In this document: piece after piece, positions 6,568 through 13,771 of the stretch
How positions within the stretch are numbered: position 1 is the first letter of the stretch
Layout: each line of letters begins with the position of its first letter
Assembly (NCBI GenBank): GCA_016213595.1
Contig: JACRAA010000149.1
Coordinates: 1-17,519, forward strand
From: Actinomycetota bacterium
GTDB taxonomy: Bacteria > Actinomycetota > Actinomycetes > Propionibacteriales > Propionibacteriaceae
Length of the DNA: 17,519 nt
Reading direction: 5' to 3'
Notes under the pieces: model-generated
The model's database searches: none
What the model was told of the DNA's origin: nothing
The model's input: only the letters and a program-made list of their open reading frames with translations
Made by a program: the position numbers and the translations under genes

Positions 6568-7032
6568 ACCCCACCACCCGCCCTGCCGATCCTTCGACCG
6601 ACTCTAGACCGCGTCGCGCCGGCCGATCACCTCGACCAACCGGACCGGCCGCGACCACACTCCAGGATCGCGTGCGCCCCTTGGAGACGAGGCGGCAGGC
6701 GGAAGCGTGCTCACCCGTGGCTCAACAGAGACCGCTCTCTAGTACGCCTCAGCGCCGCACCTGACGACCCCGTCGAGAACGCGCTGTCATGCCGCGGAGC
6801 GCGTGTTCACACGTACCGAGCCCGATGTTCGTCAGGTGGGGATCCCGGGAGGCATCGCGGTTTTCGCTGCTCAGATCAAGTGAATGGCTCGCGGGGGCCA
6901 GATCCCGGCTTTCAGCCGCGAAAGCGGCGATGCAGCGCGGATCTGGCGCCCCGCCCTCTCATGGCTCCCTTCTGTGCCGGTGGCGAACATCCGCATCCTG
7001 GCCGACAACTTCGCCGGCACATCCACCACCTG
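6568..7032. other. gene-poor boundary stretch with a vestigial coding remnant
   Basis: No intact gene is visible. Between about 6735 and 6883 the plus strand carries a protein-like trace in two frames: LVRLSAAPDDPVENALS, then, after a shift near 6790, AERVFTRTEPDVRQVGIPGG and IAVFAAQIK ending at TGA (6881-6883). The second part has G-rich first codon positions and G/C-rich third positions, as in real genes. I cannot name it. A nested inverted repeat follows at 6893-6952. No transposase, integrase or tRNA is seen. Confidence 0.35.
6893..6952. repeat. nested inverted repeat at the accessory/core boundary
   Basis: The outer arms are CCAGATCC (6898-6905) and GGATCTGG (6939-6946), extended by GGGG (6893-6896) against CCCC (6949-6952). 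Inside, GCTTTC (6908-6913) pairs with GAAAGC (6920-6925) around a 6-base loop. It lies about 80 bases before the point where the truncated Nramp reading frame begins. It may be a mobile-element end, a recombination site or a terminator. Confidence 0.4.
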
Positions 7033-7377
7033 CTCACCACGGCGTACTCGGTGTGCGACGTGGCGGGCCGGCCGGACGCGCTGGACGACACCATCAAGGA
7101 GGCTCCCCTCTTCTACGGCACGTTCGCGGCCGTCACCGTCGTCGGCGCGGGCCTGGTGCTCATCCCGGGCATCTCCCTCGTACCGATCCTCGTCGGCACC
7201 CAGGTCGTCAACGCGGTGCTGCTGCTCCCGCTGCTCTTCTACATGTCCGGCATCGCCCAGAGCCGGACCCTCATGGGCGAGTTCGCCGTCTGCAGGCTCA
7301 CCGCGTCCGCGTACTGGGTCGTGATCGCGCTGGTCGTCGCCAGCATCGGCACGCTCGCGGTGCTCACCATCACCTGA
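7033..7377 (+). pseudogene. C-terminal remnant of an Nramp-type divalent metal transporter
   Basis: About 114 codons encode the end of an Nramp/MntH-family transporter, which in intact form imports Mn2+ or Fe2+ and has roughly 400 residues and 11-12 membrane helices. Recognisable parts are TTAYSVCDVAGRP, the KEAPLFYGTF helix entry, GAGLVLIPGISLVPILVGTQ, a further helix, RTLMGEF, and a last helix before TGA at 7377. The conserved DPGN metal-binding region lies in the missing N-terminal part. The open frame extends upstream, but that sequence does not resemble the family, so the gene was cut near 7030. Three helices alone cannot transport. The break marks the right edge of the disturbed zone. 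Confidence 0.7.
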
Positions 7378-7409
7378 CGAGCTCCCCGAGAGATCCCTGG
7401 CTGACTGTC

Positions 7410-7434
7410 GGCGGTCACTCGTAGAGTGCCCGCC
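7410..7434 (+). promoter_or_regulatory. leaderless-type promoter and hairpin abutting the YjbR-family start
   Basis: TAGAGT (7422-7427) fits a -10 box whose transcription start would fall at or next to the ATG at 7435, implying a leaderless message. The same bases form a dyad: GGCGG-T-CACTC (7410-7420), loop GTA, GAGTG-C-CCGCC (7424-7434), with one mismatch. It ends directly before the start codon and could be an operator. Confidence 0.45.
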
Positions 7435-7830
7435 ATGCCGCATCCCGTGATGTTCGACGAGGACGACCCTCTCCTGCGGCGTGTCCGCGAGATCGCGCTC
7501 TCCTTCCCGGCCGCCGCGCAGAAGGTGACCCATGGACGGCCCGCTTTCTATACCGGCAAGGTGTTCGCCTACTTCGGAGGCTCGGTGAAGGTGGACAGCG
7601 TGTACGTGGAGCACGACGCCTCGCTGCTGGTCCTGCCCGACCCCGAGGACTACGAGGCGCTGGCGCAGGACGAGCGTGTGTACCGTCCCGCGTACCTCGG
7701 TCCGTACGGCTGGCTGGGGCTCGACCTCACGCTCGGGATGGACTGGACGGAGGTGGCAGAGCTGGTGGACGCTTCGTACCGGAGGACCGCCCCGCGACGG
7801 TTGGTCCTCGAGCTCGACCGGCTGCCCTGA
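7435..7830 (+). CDS. YjbR/MmcQ-family protein
   Basis: This encodes a 131-residue protein of the YjbR (CyaY-like fold, MmcQ) family. Members are small cytosolic, possibly DNA-binding proteins without a firm biochemical role. Typical features are visible: an N-terminal helix (LLRRVREIALSFPAAAQK), the HGRPAFYTGKVFAYFGG strand-turn, and a strand ending in LLVLP. Then come YRPAYLGPYGWLGLDL and a C-terminal helix with SYRRTAPRRLV. I chose ATG 7435 over GTG 7426 because it begins MPHPVMFDEDDP, as in relatives, and fits the promoter spacing. It is the first intact core-type gene after the truncated Nramp gene. Confidence 0.85.
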   Translation: MPHPVMFDEDDPLLRRVREIALSFPAAAQKVTHGRPAFYTGKVFAYFGGSVKVDSVYVEHDASLLVLPDPEDYEALAQDERVYRPAYLGPYGWLGLDLTLGMDWTEVAELVDASYRRTAPRRLVLELDRLP

Positions 7831-7931
7831 CGCGGACTCGATGCCAGTCCGCGGCGGCAACCCACGGCAAGGTCTTCACCCCTGCCTCCTGCATGGTGGG
7901 GTAGGGGATCAGGACCACTGGAGGAGGAGCC

Positions 7932-8969
7932 ATGGAGTATCGGCTGATGGGCAGCACGGGCGTGAGCGTGTCGCGCCTGTGCCTGGGCACGATGACGTTC
8001 GGGAAGGAGACGGAGGAGTCCGGCGCCCACGCGCAGCTGGACGCTTTCGTCGAAGCGGGAGGCAACTTCGTCGACACGGCCGACGTGTACCAGTCGGGCG
8101 TCTCCGAGGAGATCATCGGCCGCTGGCTCGGGTCGCGCTCGGGCATGGCCGACCAGATCGTGCTGGCCACCAAGGGCCGGTTCCCCATGGGTGAGGGCAC
8201 GAACAGCGTGGGGCTCACCCGCAAGCACCTCACGTACGCCCTCGACGGCAGCCTGCGGCGTCTGGGCGTGGAGCGCATCGACCTGTACCAGGTGCACGCC
8301 TTCGACCCGCTGACGCCCCTGGACGAGACGCTGCGGTTCATGGACGACGCGGTGAGCGCCGGCAAGATCTCGTACTTCGGCCTGTCCAACTTCCTCGGCT
8401 GGCAGATCGCAGCGATCAGCGAGCTCGCGGCCGCGACGGGGCGCGTCGCGCCGGTCCTGCTGCAGCCGCAGTACAACCTGCTCACCCGGTTCATCGAGCT
8501 GGAGGTGGTTCCGGCCTGCCTGGAGTACGGGCTGGGGATCATCCCGTGGAGCCCGCTCGGCGGAGGATGGCTCACCGGCAAGTACGCGCGGGACTCGGTG
8601 CCGACCGGTGCATCGCGCCTCGGCGAGGATCCCAAGCGGGGCATGGAGAACTACGACGCGCGCAACACGGACCCCAAGGTGTGGGAGATCCTCGACGTCG
8701 TCAAGGAGGTCGCCGACGGGAGCGGTCTCACCATGGCTCAGGTGGCACTCGCCTGGGTCGCGGACCAGCCGGGCGTCGTCGCGCCGATCCTCGGGAACCG
8801 GACCCGCGAGCAGCTCGACGAGGCGTTGGCCATCGCCGACACCCACCTGGACGACGACGACCTCGCTCGACTCAGTGAGGTCTCGGCGCCGCAGGTGCCG
8901 CAGTACCCGTACGGCCAGATGGGCCAGGCGCAGCGGAGCCGCCCCATCGCTGGAGGTCGTGCGAGCTGA
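7932..8969 (+). CDS. aldo/keto reductase
   Basis: This encodes a 345-residue cytosolic NADPH-dependent oxidoreductase of the aldo/keto reductase superfamily, similar to the potassium-channel beta-subunit-like bacterial group. The (beta/alpha)8 barrel signatures are present: opening LMGSTGVSVSRLCLGTMTFG, catalytic D48 and Y53 in FVDTADVYQSG, K81 in VLATKG, and H122 in LYQVHAFDP. Further marks are GLSNFLGWQ, LQPQYNLL, and the late cofactor region (WVADQPGVVAPILGNRTR). Length is normal. ATG 7932 is preceded by a strong GGAGGAGGAG ribosome site. It lies 101 bases after the YjbR-family gene and may be read from its own promoter. The substrate (a carbonyl compound) cannot be inferred. Confidence 0.92.
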   Translation: MEYRLMGSTGVSVSRLCLGTMTFGKETEESGAHAQLDAFVEAGGNFVDTADVYQSGVSEEIIGRWLGSRSGMADQIVLATKGRFPMGEGTNSVGLTRKHLTYALDGSLRRLGVERIDLYQVHAFDPLTPLDETLRFMDDAVSAGKISYFGLSNFLGWQIAAISELAAATGRVAPVLLQPQYNLLTRFIELEVVPACLEYGLGIIPWSPLGGGWLTGKYARDSVPTGASRLGEDPKRGMENYDARNTDPKVWEILDVVKEVADGSGLTMAQVALAWVADQPGVVAPILGNRTREQLDEALAIADTHLDDDDLARLSEVSAPQVPQYPYGQMGQAQRSRPIAGGRAS

Positions 8970-9142
8970 CCGCTACCAGGCCGGCCCCTTGTCGTCTGAC
9001 AGTCCTGCCTTCATGGCTCCTGAACAGGTCCTGCTTCACCTTGAGGGGGAGCAGTCTCATGAGTTGTCCACAGGGCCGGTGAGGTTCACCCCAGTCTGTA
9101 GATAAGTGGCGGAACTCGCCGGCCCATGCCCATTGACAAGGC

Positions 9143-9769
9143 ATGACGACGATTTCTGAGGTTGGCCCGGCACTGCTTCCGCCCTGGGCCGTCAACGACC
9201 CCGTGGGGCAGGCCTACTACCTGGACGAGTACGGCGCCGCGGTCACCGACGAGCGCGGGCTGTTCGAGCTCGTCGCCCTCGAGGTGTTCGTCGTGGGGCT
9301 GTCCTGGCTGACGGTGCTGCGGCGAAGAGATGCCATGCGTGAGGCGTTCGGCGGGTTCGAGGTCGATGTGGTGGCCGCATACGACGACGCGGACGTCATG
9401 CGCCTCCTGGGCGACGAACGGTTGATCCGCAACGAGCGGAAGATCCGCGCGGTGATCGCCGACGCTCAGGCGGCGGTGGCCCTGCGGGCCGATGGTGGTC
9501 TGCCGGCGATGGTGTGGGCTGTGCAGCCGGACAGGACTCCGACGCCTGCGACGCTCGAGGACGTCCCCACGACGTCCGAGGCGGGCGACCACCTGTCCGA
9601 GGTCCTCCACGCGAAAGGCTTCACGGGTATCGGGCCGACCACGATGCACGCCCTGCTCGGTGCCGCCGGCGTGCTCGACCTGCACCTGGTGGGGTCACCT
9701 GCCCGCAACCGGTCAGGGCTGTGGACACGTACGGGCCGACGGCGTTCCCGACCGCTGCTGGACAGCTGA
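9143..9769 (+). CDS. DNA-3-methyladenine glycosylase I-like protein without the usual zinc ligands
   Basis: This encodes a 208-residue protein of the Tag family, base-excision repair enzymes that remove 3-methyladenine from alkylated DNA. Family marks: NDPVGQAYYLDEYG, LFELVALE with the conserved Glu (E47, matching E. coli E38), GLSWLTVLRRRDAMREAF (W55), LIRNERKIRAVIADA, and the HhH region GFTGIGPTTMHALLGAAG. The zinc-binding residues of E. coli Tag (C4, H17, H175, C179) map to P13, Y26, H181 and S185, so three of four are lost. The Arg/Ser-rich tail after 188 is atypical. The ATG at 9143 has only a weak AAGG upstream. The 173-base gap before it holds short dyads (GGTGA-GGT-TCACC at 9078-9090). 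It converges with the permease gene. Confidence 0.82.
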   Translation: MTTISEVGPALLPPWAVNDPVGQAYYLDEYGAAVTDERGLFELVALEVFVVGLSWLTVLRRRDAMREAFGGFEVDVVAAYDDADVMRLLGDERLIRNERKIRAVIADAQAAVALRADGGLPAMVWAVQPDRTPTPATLEDVPTTSEAGDHLSEVLHAKGFTGIGPTTMHALLGAAGVLDLHLVGSPARNRSGLWTRTGRRRSRPLLDS

Positions 9770-9817
9770 GGGCGGTCACGTGGGCCGGGGCCCGGGAGCG
9801 AGAGGGCCCGGACGTGG

Positions 9818-9853
9818 CGACGGCCCGGACCGCCGAAGCGAGCCGGGCCGTCG
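9818..9853. terminator. strong hairpin between convergent Tag-like and permease genes
   Basis: CGACGGCCCGG (9818-9828) pairs perfectly with CCGGGCCGTCG (9843-9853): 11 base pairs with a 14-base loop. It lies 9 bases past the permease stop and 48 past the Tag-like stop. No T-run follows on either strand, as is common in actinobacteria. It probably serves both genes. Confidence 0.65.
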
Positions 9854-9862
9854 TTGGGGGAG

Positions 9863-11308
9863 TCAGACCTTCTCGGCCTCGACCGCGTCGTCCTCGTCCG
9901 CGTAGGCGCCGGGCGGGTCGTAGACGAGGCCGGCACCGTCAGAGGCTTCGCGGAGCTCCTTGGGAGCGAGCCACCGAGCGAGGTGGTACAGCGTGACGGC
10001 CACGATCGTGCCCAGCGCGATGCCGGACAGCGTGAAGCTGTCGGAGAACTTCAGCGATACGTCGCCGATGCCGATGACGATGCCGGCGGCGAGGGGGACC
10101 AGGTTGATCGGGTTGCCGAAGTCGACCTGGTTCTCCTTCCAGATCTTCGCGCCGAGGAGGCCGATCATGCCGTAGAGCACGACCGTGATGCCGCCGAGCA
10201 CGCCGCCCGGTGTCGCCGAGATGATCGCACCGAACTTGGGGGAGAGGCCGAACAGGATGGCGACGAGGGCCGCCACGATGTACGCGGCGGTCGAGTAGAC
10301 CTTCGTGGCCGCCATGACCCCGATGTTCTCCGCGTACGTCGTGGTCGGACCCGCACCGGCGAACGTGGCGATCATGGACCCGGCGCCGTCAGCGGCGATC
10401 GCACGCCCCAGGTAGGGGTCGAGCTTGTCACCCGTCATCTCGGCGACAGCCTTGACGTGGCCCGTGTTCTCGGCGATCAGCGCGATGACGACGGGCAGCG
10501 AGACGAGGACGAACGCGAGGTTGAAGGTGGGCAGGTGGAACCCGACGACGTTGGTCGCGGCGTTGAGCTTCCAGCTCGACAGGTCCGAGACCGGGGGGAG
10601 CCCGAACCAGTTGGCGGAGCTGACGTTCGTCCAGTCGACGCGCCAGTGGGGCGTGATCTTGCCGGCAGCCGCCGAGAAGGACGTGATCTGGCCGGTCGTC
10701 ACGTCGAGGATCCAGCTGAGCAGGTAGCCGACGATGAGGGACAGGAAGATCGCGATGCGGCCGACGAAGCCCTTGAACCCGACGCTGATGCCGACGACGA
10801 CGAGCATGACGATGAGGGCGACCCACTGGTCCTGCGGCCAGTACACACCGGCGACGACGGGGGCCAGGTTGAAGCCGATGAGCATGACGACAGCGCCCGT
10901 GACGGCCGGGGACAGCACCTTGTGGATCACGCGCGCGCCGGCGAAGTGGATCACGAGGCCGACCATGAAGAGCGTGAGGCCGGTGACGAACATCGCACCC
11001 GTGAGGTCGGACGGCTTGCCGCCCGCACCGTAGATCGCGGTTGCCACGCCGACGAACGACGCCGACGAACCGAGGTAGCTCGGCACGCGGTGGTTCACGA
11101 CGAACAGGAACACCAGCGTCGCGATGCCGCTCATCATGACGGCGAGCTGGGGGTTGAGGCCCATGAGGAGCGGGAACACGAACGTGGCACCGAACATCGC
11201 CACCACGTGCTGGGCCCCGAGCCCGATCGTCTTTCCCCACGACAGTCGTTCGCGCGGTCCGACCACCGCGCCGCTCGACAGGTCAGTCTTTTGTGTCCAC
11301 AGCGCCAT
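9863..11308 (-). CDS. uraA: NCS2-family uracil (or xanthine) permease
   Basis: This encodes a 481-residue integral membrane symporter of the NCS2/UraA family that imports a nucleobase with protons. It has about 14 hydrophobic segments. Signatures: GAQHVVAMFGATFVFPLLMG near the N-terminus, SSASFVG, then IALIAENTGHVKAVAEMTG and GAGPTTTYAENIGVMAATKV. E280 and E327 occupy the positions of the two substrate-binding Glu residues of E. coli UraA. Uracil is therefore the likeliest substrate; xanthine is possible. I chose ATG 11308 because AAGGGAG lies 8 bases upstream; the frame continues to 11347 without family resemblance. The acidic C-terminal tail is probably cytoplasmic. A nucleoside hydrolase nearby could supply bases for the same salvage route. 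Confidence 0.9.
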   Translation of the reverse strand: MALWTQKTDLSSGAVVGPRERLSWGKTIGLGAQHVVAMFGATFVFPLLMGLNPQLAVMMSGIATLVFLFVVNHRVPSYLGSSASFVGVATAIYGAGGKPSDLTGAMFVTGLTLFMVGLVIHFAGARVIHKVLSPAVTGAVVMLIGFNLAPVVAGVYWPQDQWVALIVMLVVVGISVGFKGFVGRIAIFLSLIVGYLLSWILDVTTGQITSFSAAAGKITPHWRVDWTNVSSANWFGLPPVSDLSSWKLNAATNVVGFHLPTFNLAFVLVSLPVVIALIAENTGHVKAVAEMTGDKLDPYLGRAIAADGAGSMIATFAGAGPTTTYAENIGVMAATKVYSTAAYIVAALVAILFGLSPKFGAIISATPGGVLGGITVVLYGMIGLLGAKIWKENQVDFGNPINLVPLAAGIVIGIGDVSLKFSDSFTLSGIALGTIVAVTLYHLARWLAPKELREASDGAGLVYDPPGAYADEDDAVEAEKV

Positions 11309-11330
11309 CGGCGTCTCCCTTCCGGTCGGA

Positions 11331-11336
11331 ATCCTA
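11331..11336 (-). promoter_or_regulatory. -10 box for the permease gene
   Basis: On the minus strand this reads TAGGAT, an exact actinobacterial -10, with transcription expected near 11325 and a leader of about 17 bases holding the AAGGGAG ribosome site. No clear -35 is seen at the usual distance. The rest of the divergent spacer (11337-11542) is GC-rich with no gene or riboswitch that I recognise. Confidence 0.5.
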
Positions 11337-11542
11337 GGGGTCCTCACAGGCTCGGCTCACCGCGGGTCGCATTAGCGGTCACCATCGGTACGCCTGCCCT
11401 CTCAGCCGGCCTCTCCGGCCTCCGTCACGCGCGTACCCTGCGTCGAAACGAACCCCTCGGTCACGCCCCGTCGTCTCCTTCGAAACGAGCCCCTCGACGC
11501 GCCGCCCGACCCCGCGCTCCCAGCCCGGCGGGCCCCCTTGGT

Positions 11543-11548
11543 TAGGAT
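11543..11548 (+). promoter_or_regulatory. leaderless-type -10 box for the FAD oxidoreductase gene
   Basis: TAGGAT at 11543-11548 ends 7 bases before the ATG at 11556, so transcription should begin at the start codon. No ribosome site is present, in keeping with leaderless translation. This decides the start against the in-frame TTG at 11538, which lies upstream of the -10 box. Confidence 0.6.
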
Positions 11549-11555
11549 CGGGCCC

Positions 11556-12713
11556 ATGGCCTGGCAGTCGTCGGAACGGGAGGGCGCGAAGGACGTCGTG
11601 GTTCTCGGAGCCACCGTCGCGGGCCTCACCACAGCGATCGAGGTCGCCCGCGCCGGTGCCTCTGTCATCGTCCTCGACCCGAGCCACGCCACCCGGTTCG
11701 GGCTGGGCCTCATGACGGTCGGACAAGGTTCGACACTGCGCGAGATCGAGCTCCACCGAGGGGCAGCCGCGGTGACGACGTACGTCGACTGGACGCGCCG
11801 GGCCGAGGACTGGCTGCGCCTCACTCTTCCTGGCCAGGGTGTGACGATCACCGACCACGACGCGTACGAGCTCTGCGTCGACGGCCACCTCGCCTTCCAC
11901 CTCGTCCAGGAGAAGCGGCTGCTCCGGCTCGCCGACGAGCAGGTGGACATCGTTGACGGGGTGCCCCTCCCGCTCGCAGTCCGGCCCGCGCTGTACCTGC
12001 CCGGGCAGGCGACCCTCGACTCCTGGGCGCACCGCAGGGCGCTCACCGAGATCGCCGACAGTCTCGGTGTCACCGTGGTCCGGGACGTGGAGCTCGCCAG
12101 GTTCCTTCGCCGGCACGGCTGGGAGGTCAGGTACCGCAGCGAGCAGTCCTCCCACTCGGTCATCGCACCCCACGTCGTCGACACGCTGGGCGCCTCGCCG
12201 TGGGGTGACCTCGTCCTCGACCTCTCGACCGTCGTCCACCCCATCGTGGAGGCCGAGGGCGACTGCTCAGAGATCCACACGTTCGTCGACACGCCCGCCG
12301 CGCTGGTCTACGGGTCGCGGGGCTTCACGGTCGTCATCGGCCAGCCCGTGAGCGAGGTCCGCGAGCGGCCGGCGGCGGCCGATCTCGTCGGCTGGGTCTC
12401 GAGCCAGCTCAAGCGCCGGGTGACGAAGGTACGCGCGCGCTACGCAGAGGTGGCCGCTGACAGGGTCCCCGTCGTCGGCGCCATCCCCATCCTCCGCGGC
12501 GCCTGGGTGGCTCGAGGTTTCGGGCTGTACGAGACGACCTCGGCCACGGCCGCGGGACTCCAGCTCGCCGAGGCGCTCGTCTCCGAGGGGCCACAGCCAT
12601 GGGCGCCCCTTCGGGTCCCGACGGGCCCGCTCGCCGCCTGGCGCCGCTGGGCAGGGCGGGACATGGACCCGATGGTGGGTGTACCTCAGCTGTTGGCCCG
12701 GCGAAGGCCGTAG
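11556..12713 (+). CDS. FAD-dependent oxidoreductase, DAO-like
   Basis: This encodes a 385-residue cytosolic flavoprotein with the D-amino-acid-oxidase-like two-domain layout. The N-terminal Rossmann fold is VVVLGATVAGLTTAIEVARAG, with the strand VIVLD (D41) that would bind the FAD ribose. The glycine motif reads GATVAG rather than the usual GxGxxG, an unusual feature. The middle region includes VVDTLGASPWGD and a substrate domain. Near the C-terminus, the second FAD-contact region reads DRVPVVGAIPIL then WVARGFGLYETTSATAAGLQ, as in DAO proteins. Substrate is unknown. The start is set by a -10 box 7 bases upstream. It is divergent from the permease and convergent with the nucleoside hydrolase; a link to nucleobase metabolism is not shown. 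Confidence 0.8.
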   Translation: MAWQSSEREGAKDVVVLGATVAGLTTAIEVARAGASVIVLDPSHATRFGLGLMTVGQGSTLREIELHRGAAAVTTYVDWTRRAEDWLRLTLPGQGVTITDHDAYELCVDGHLAFHLVQEKRLLRLADEQVDIVDGVPLPLAVRPALYLPGQATLDSWAHRRALTEIADSLGVTVVRDVELARFLRRHGWEVRYRSEQSSHSVIAPHVVDTLGASPWGDLVLDLSTVVHPIVEAEGDCSEIHTFVDTPAALVYGSRGFTVVIGQPVSEVRERPAAADLVGWVSSQLKRRVTKVRARYAEVAADRVPVVGAIPILRGAWVARGFGLYETTSATAAGLQLAEALVSEGPQPWAPLRVPTGPLAAWRRWAGRDMDPMVGVPQLLARRRP

Positions 12714-12735
12714 CGCACACAGGGCGGCGAGAAGG

Positions 12736-12773
12736 TTCAGAAACTGGCCCTCCCGAAGAAGACTCTGAAACTG
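12736..12773. repeat. short repeats between convergent genes
   Basis: In the 87-base convergent spacer, TTCAGA (12736-12741) and TCTGAA (12764-12769) form an inverted repeat. GAAACTG occurs twice in direct orientation (12740-12746 and 12767-12773). The stem would be weak and AT-rich, unlike the other terminators here. Confidence 0.25.
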
Positions 12774-12800
12774 TGTCACCGACCTGCACGGCCCGAGGGG

Positions 12801-13763
12801 CTACTTCTCTGTGAGGCGCCCCAGGGCGTCGACGACGAGGTCCCAGAAGCGGTCCTTGTCGAGAGTCGTCGCGACATGCGTCCGGCGACGCGCCGCCGCT
12901 GCGGTCCGTACCTCCGGCACGGACAGCTCAGGGTCGAACACGGTGTACGTCATCCCGGACGTCCACCTGCCGTTGAGCTCGACGGCGACGAACGCGTCGC
13001 TGGTCGAGAACACGGCGGGGTCGATGAGCTTGGCGACGCAGCACGCGTCGTGGACGGGCGGGTCCGGGAACCCGAAACGCTCGAGGTAGGTCGACCGGAA
13101 GAACGCAAGCATGTCCGTGACGAACGTCGCCAATGGCCCGCCCACGGCTGTGATGCGGTCGATGACGTCGGGCGTCGCCGTGGCCTGGTGGGTGAGGTCA
13201 AGCCCCACCATGGTGACGTCCCAGTCGGCGGCGAACACGGCCTCCGCGGCCTCGGGGTCCACATAGATGTTGAACTCCGCAGCCGACGTCACGTTCCCGC
13301 GTGTGTACGCACCCCCCATGAGGACGACGGACTTCACGCGCCCGACGATCCGAGGCTCCTTGCGGATGGCGAGCGCGATGGTGGTCAGCGGCCCCGTCGG
13401 CACGAGGTGCACCGTCCCGGGCTCCTCGGCCATGAGGATGTCGATGATGACGTCAACGGCGTGGCGCGGGTCCAGGTCGCGGGTCGCCGCCGGCAGGACG
13501 GGTCCGTCGAGCCCGGAGTCGCCATGGATGTCCTCGGCGACGTACTGAGGTCGAACGAGAGGGCCCACTGCACCCGCCGCGATCGGGACGGTGATGCCGC
13601 CGGCGGCGCACACCGCCATCGCGTTCCGCGTCACCTTCTCGAGCGTCTGGTTCCCCGCCACCGTGGTGATCGCCAAGAGCTCGATGTCGGGGTTTCCTGC
13701 AGCGAGCAGGATCGCGATCGCGTCGTCATGGCCAGGGTCGCAGTCAAGGATGATCTTCTCCAC
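12801..13763 (-). CDS. nucleoside hydrolase (inosine-uridine preferring type)
   Basis: This encodes a 320-residue enzyme that splits the N-glycosidic bond of ribonucleosides, releasing base and ribose. The calcium-binding signature IILDCDPGHDDAIA (D7, D9, D13, D14) starts the protein. DIHGDSGLDG (79-87), VLMGGAY, AEFNIYVDPEAA (N165) and the late HD pair H238-D239 in PPVHDACCVAKLIDP complete the active site. The GTG at 13763 is chosen because the signature then lies at the normal distance and a TAGGCT -10 ends 8 bases upstream; the frame extends to 13814 without family support. It follows ogt by 90 bases but appears to have its own promoter. With the permease it suggests nucleobase salvage. 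Confidence 0.9.
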   Translation of the reverse strand: MEKIILDCDPGHDDAIAILLAAGNPDIELLAITTVAGNQTLEKVTRNAMAVCAAGGITVPIAAGAVGPLVRPQYVAEDIHGDSGLDGPVLPAATRDLDPRHAVDVIIDILMAEEPGTVHLVPTGPLTTIALAIRKEPRIVGRVKSVVLMGGAYTRGNVTSAAEFNIYVDPEAAEAVFAADWDVTMVGLDLTHQATATPDVIDRITAVGGPLATFVTDMLAFFRSTYLERFGFPDPPVHDACCVAKLIDPAVFSTSDAFVAVELNGRWTSGMTYTVFDPELSVPEVRTAAAARRRTHVATTLDKDRFWDLVVDALGRLTEK

Positions 13764-13771
13764 GACAGGCG

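Noticed and set aside
1..7030. tRNA gene, attachment site, integrase or transposase explaining the accessory zone
   Set aside because: I looked for T-loop GTTCRA-type motifs, recombinase motifs and long flanking repeats by eye and found none that hold up. A computed search could still find degraded ones.
6400..7032. Upstream part of the frame leading into the Nramp remnant
   Set aside because: It is antisense to a DUF7336-like gene at first and His/Arg/Pro-rich later, with no Nramp resemblance. Only the part after about 7033 belongs to the transporter.
7650..8846. 398-codon minus-strand frame opposite the aldo/keto reductase
   Set aside because: Low-complexity shadow; the plus strand has all catalytic residues of the reductase.
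9133..9138. TTGACA just before the Tag-like start
   Set aside because: It lies 5 bases before the ATG, so a promoter from it would start inside the gene.
9854..11545. 563-codon open frame on the plus strand opposite the permease
   Set aside because: It is rich in Asp, Glu, Arg and His with no fold features, a typical antisense shadow of a high-GC gene. The minus strand encodes a clear NCS2 permease.
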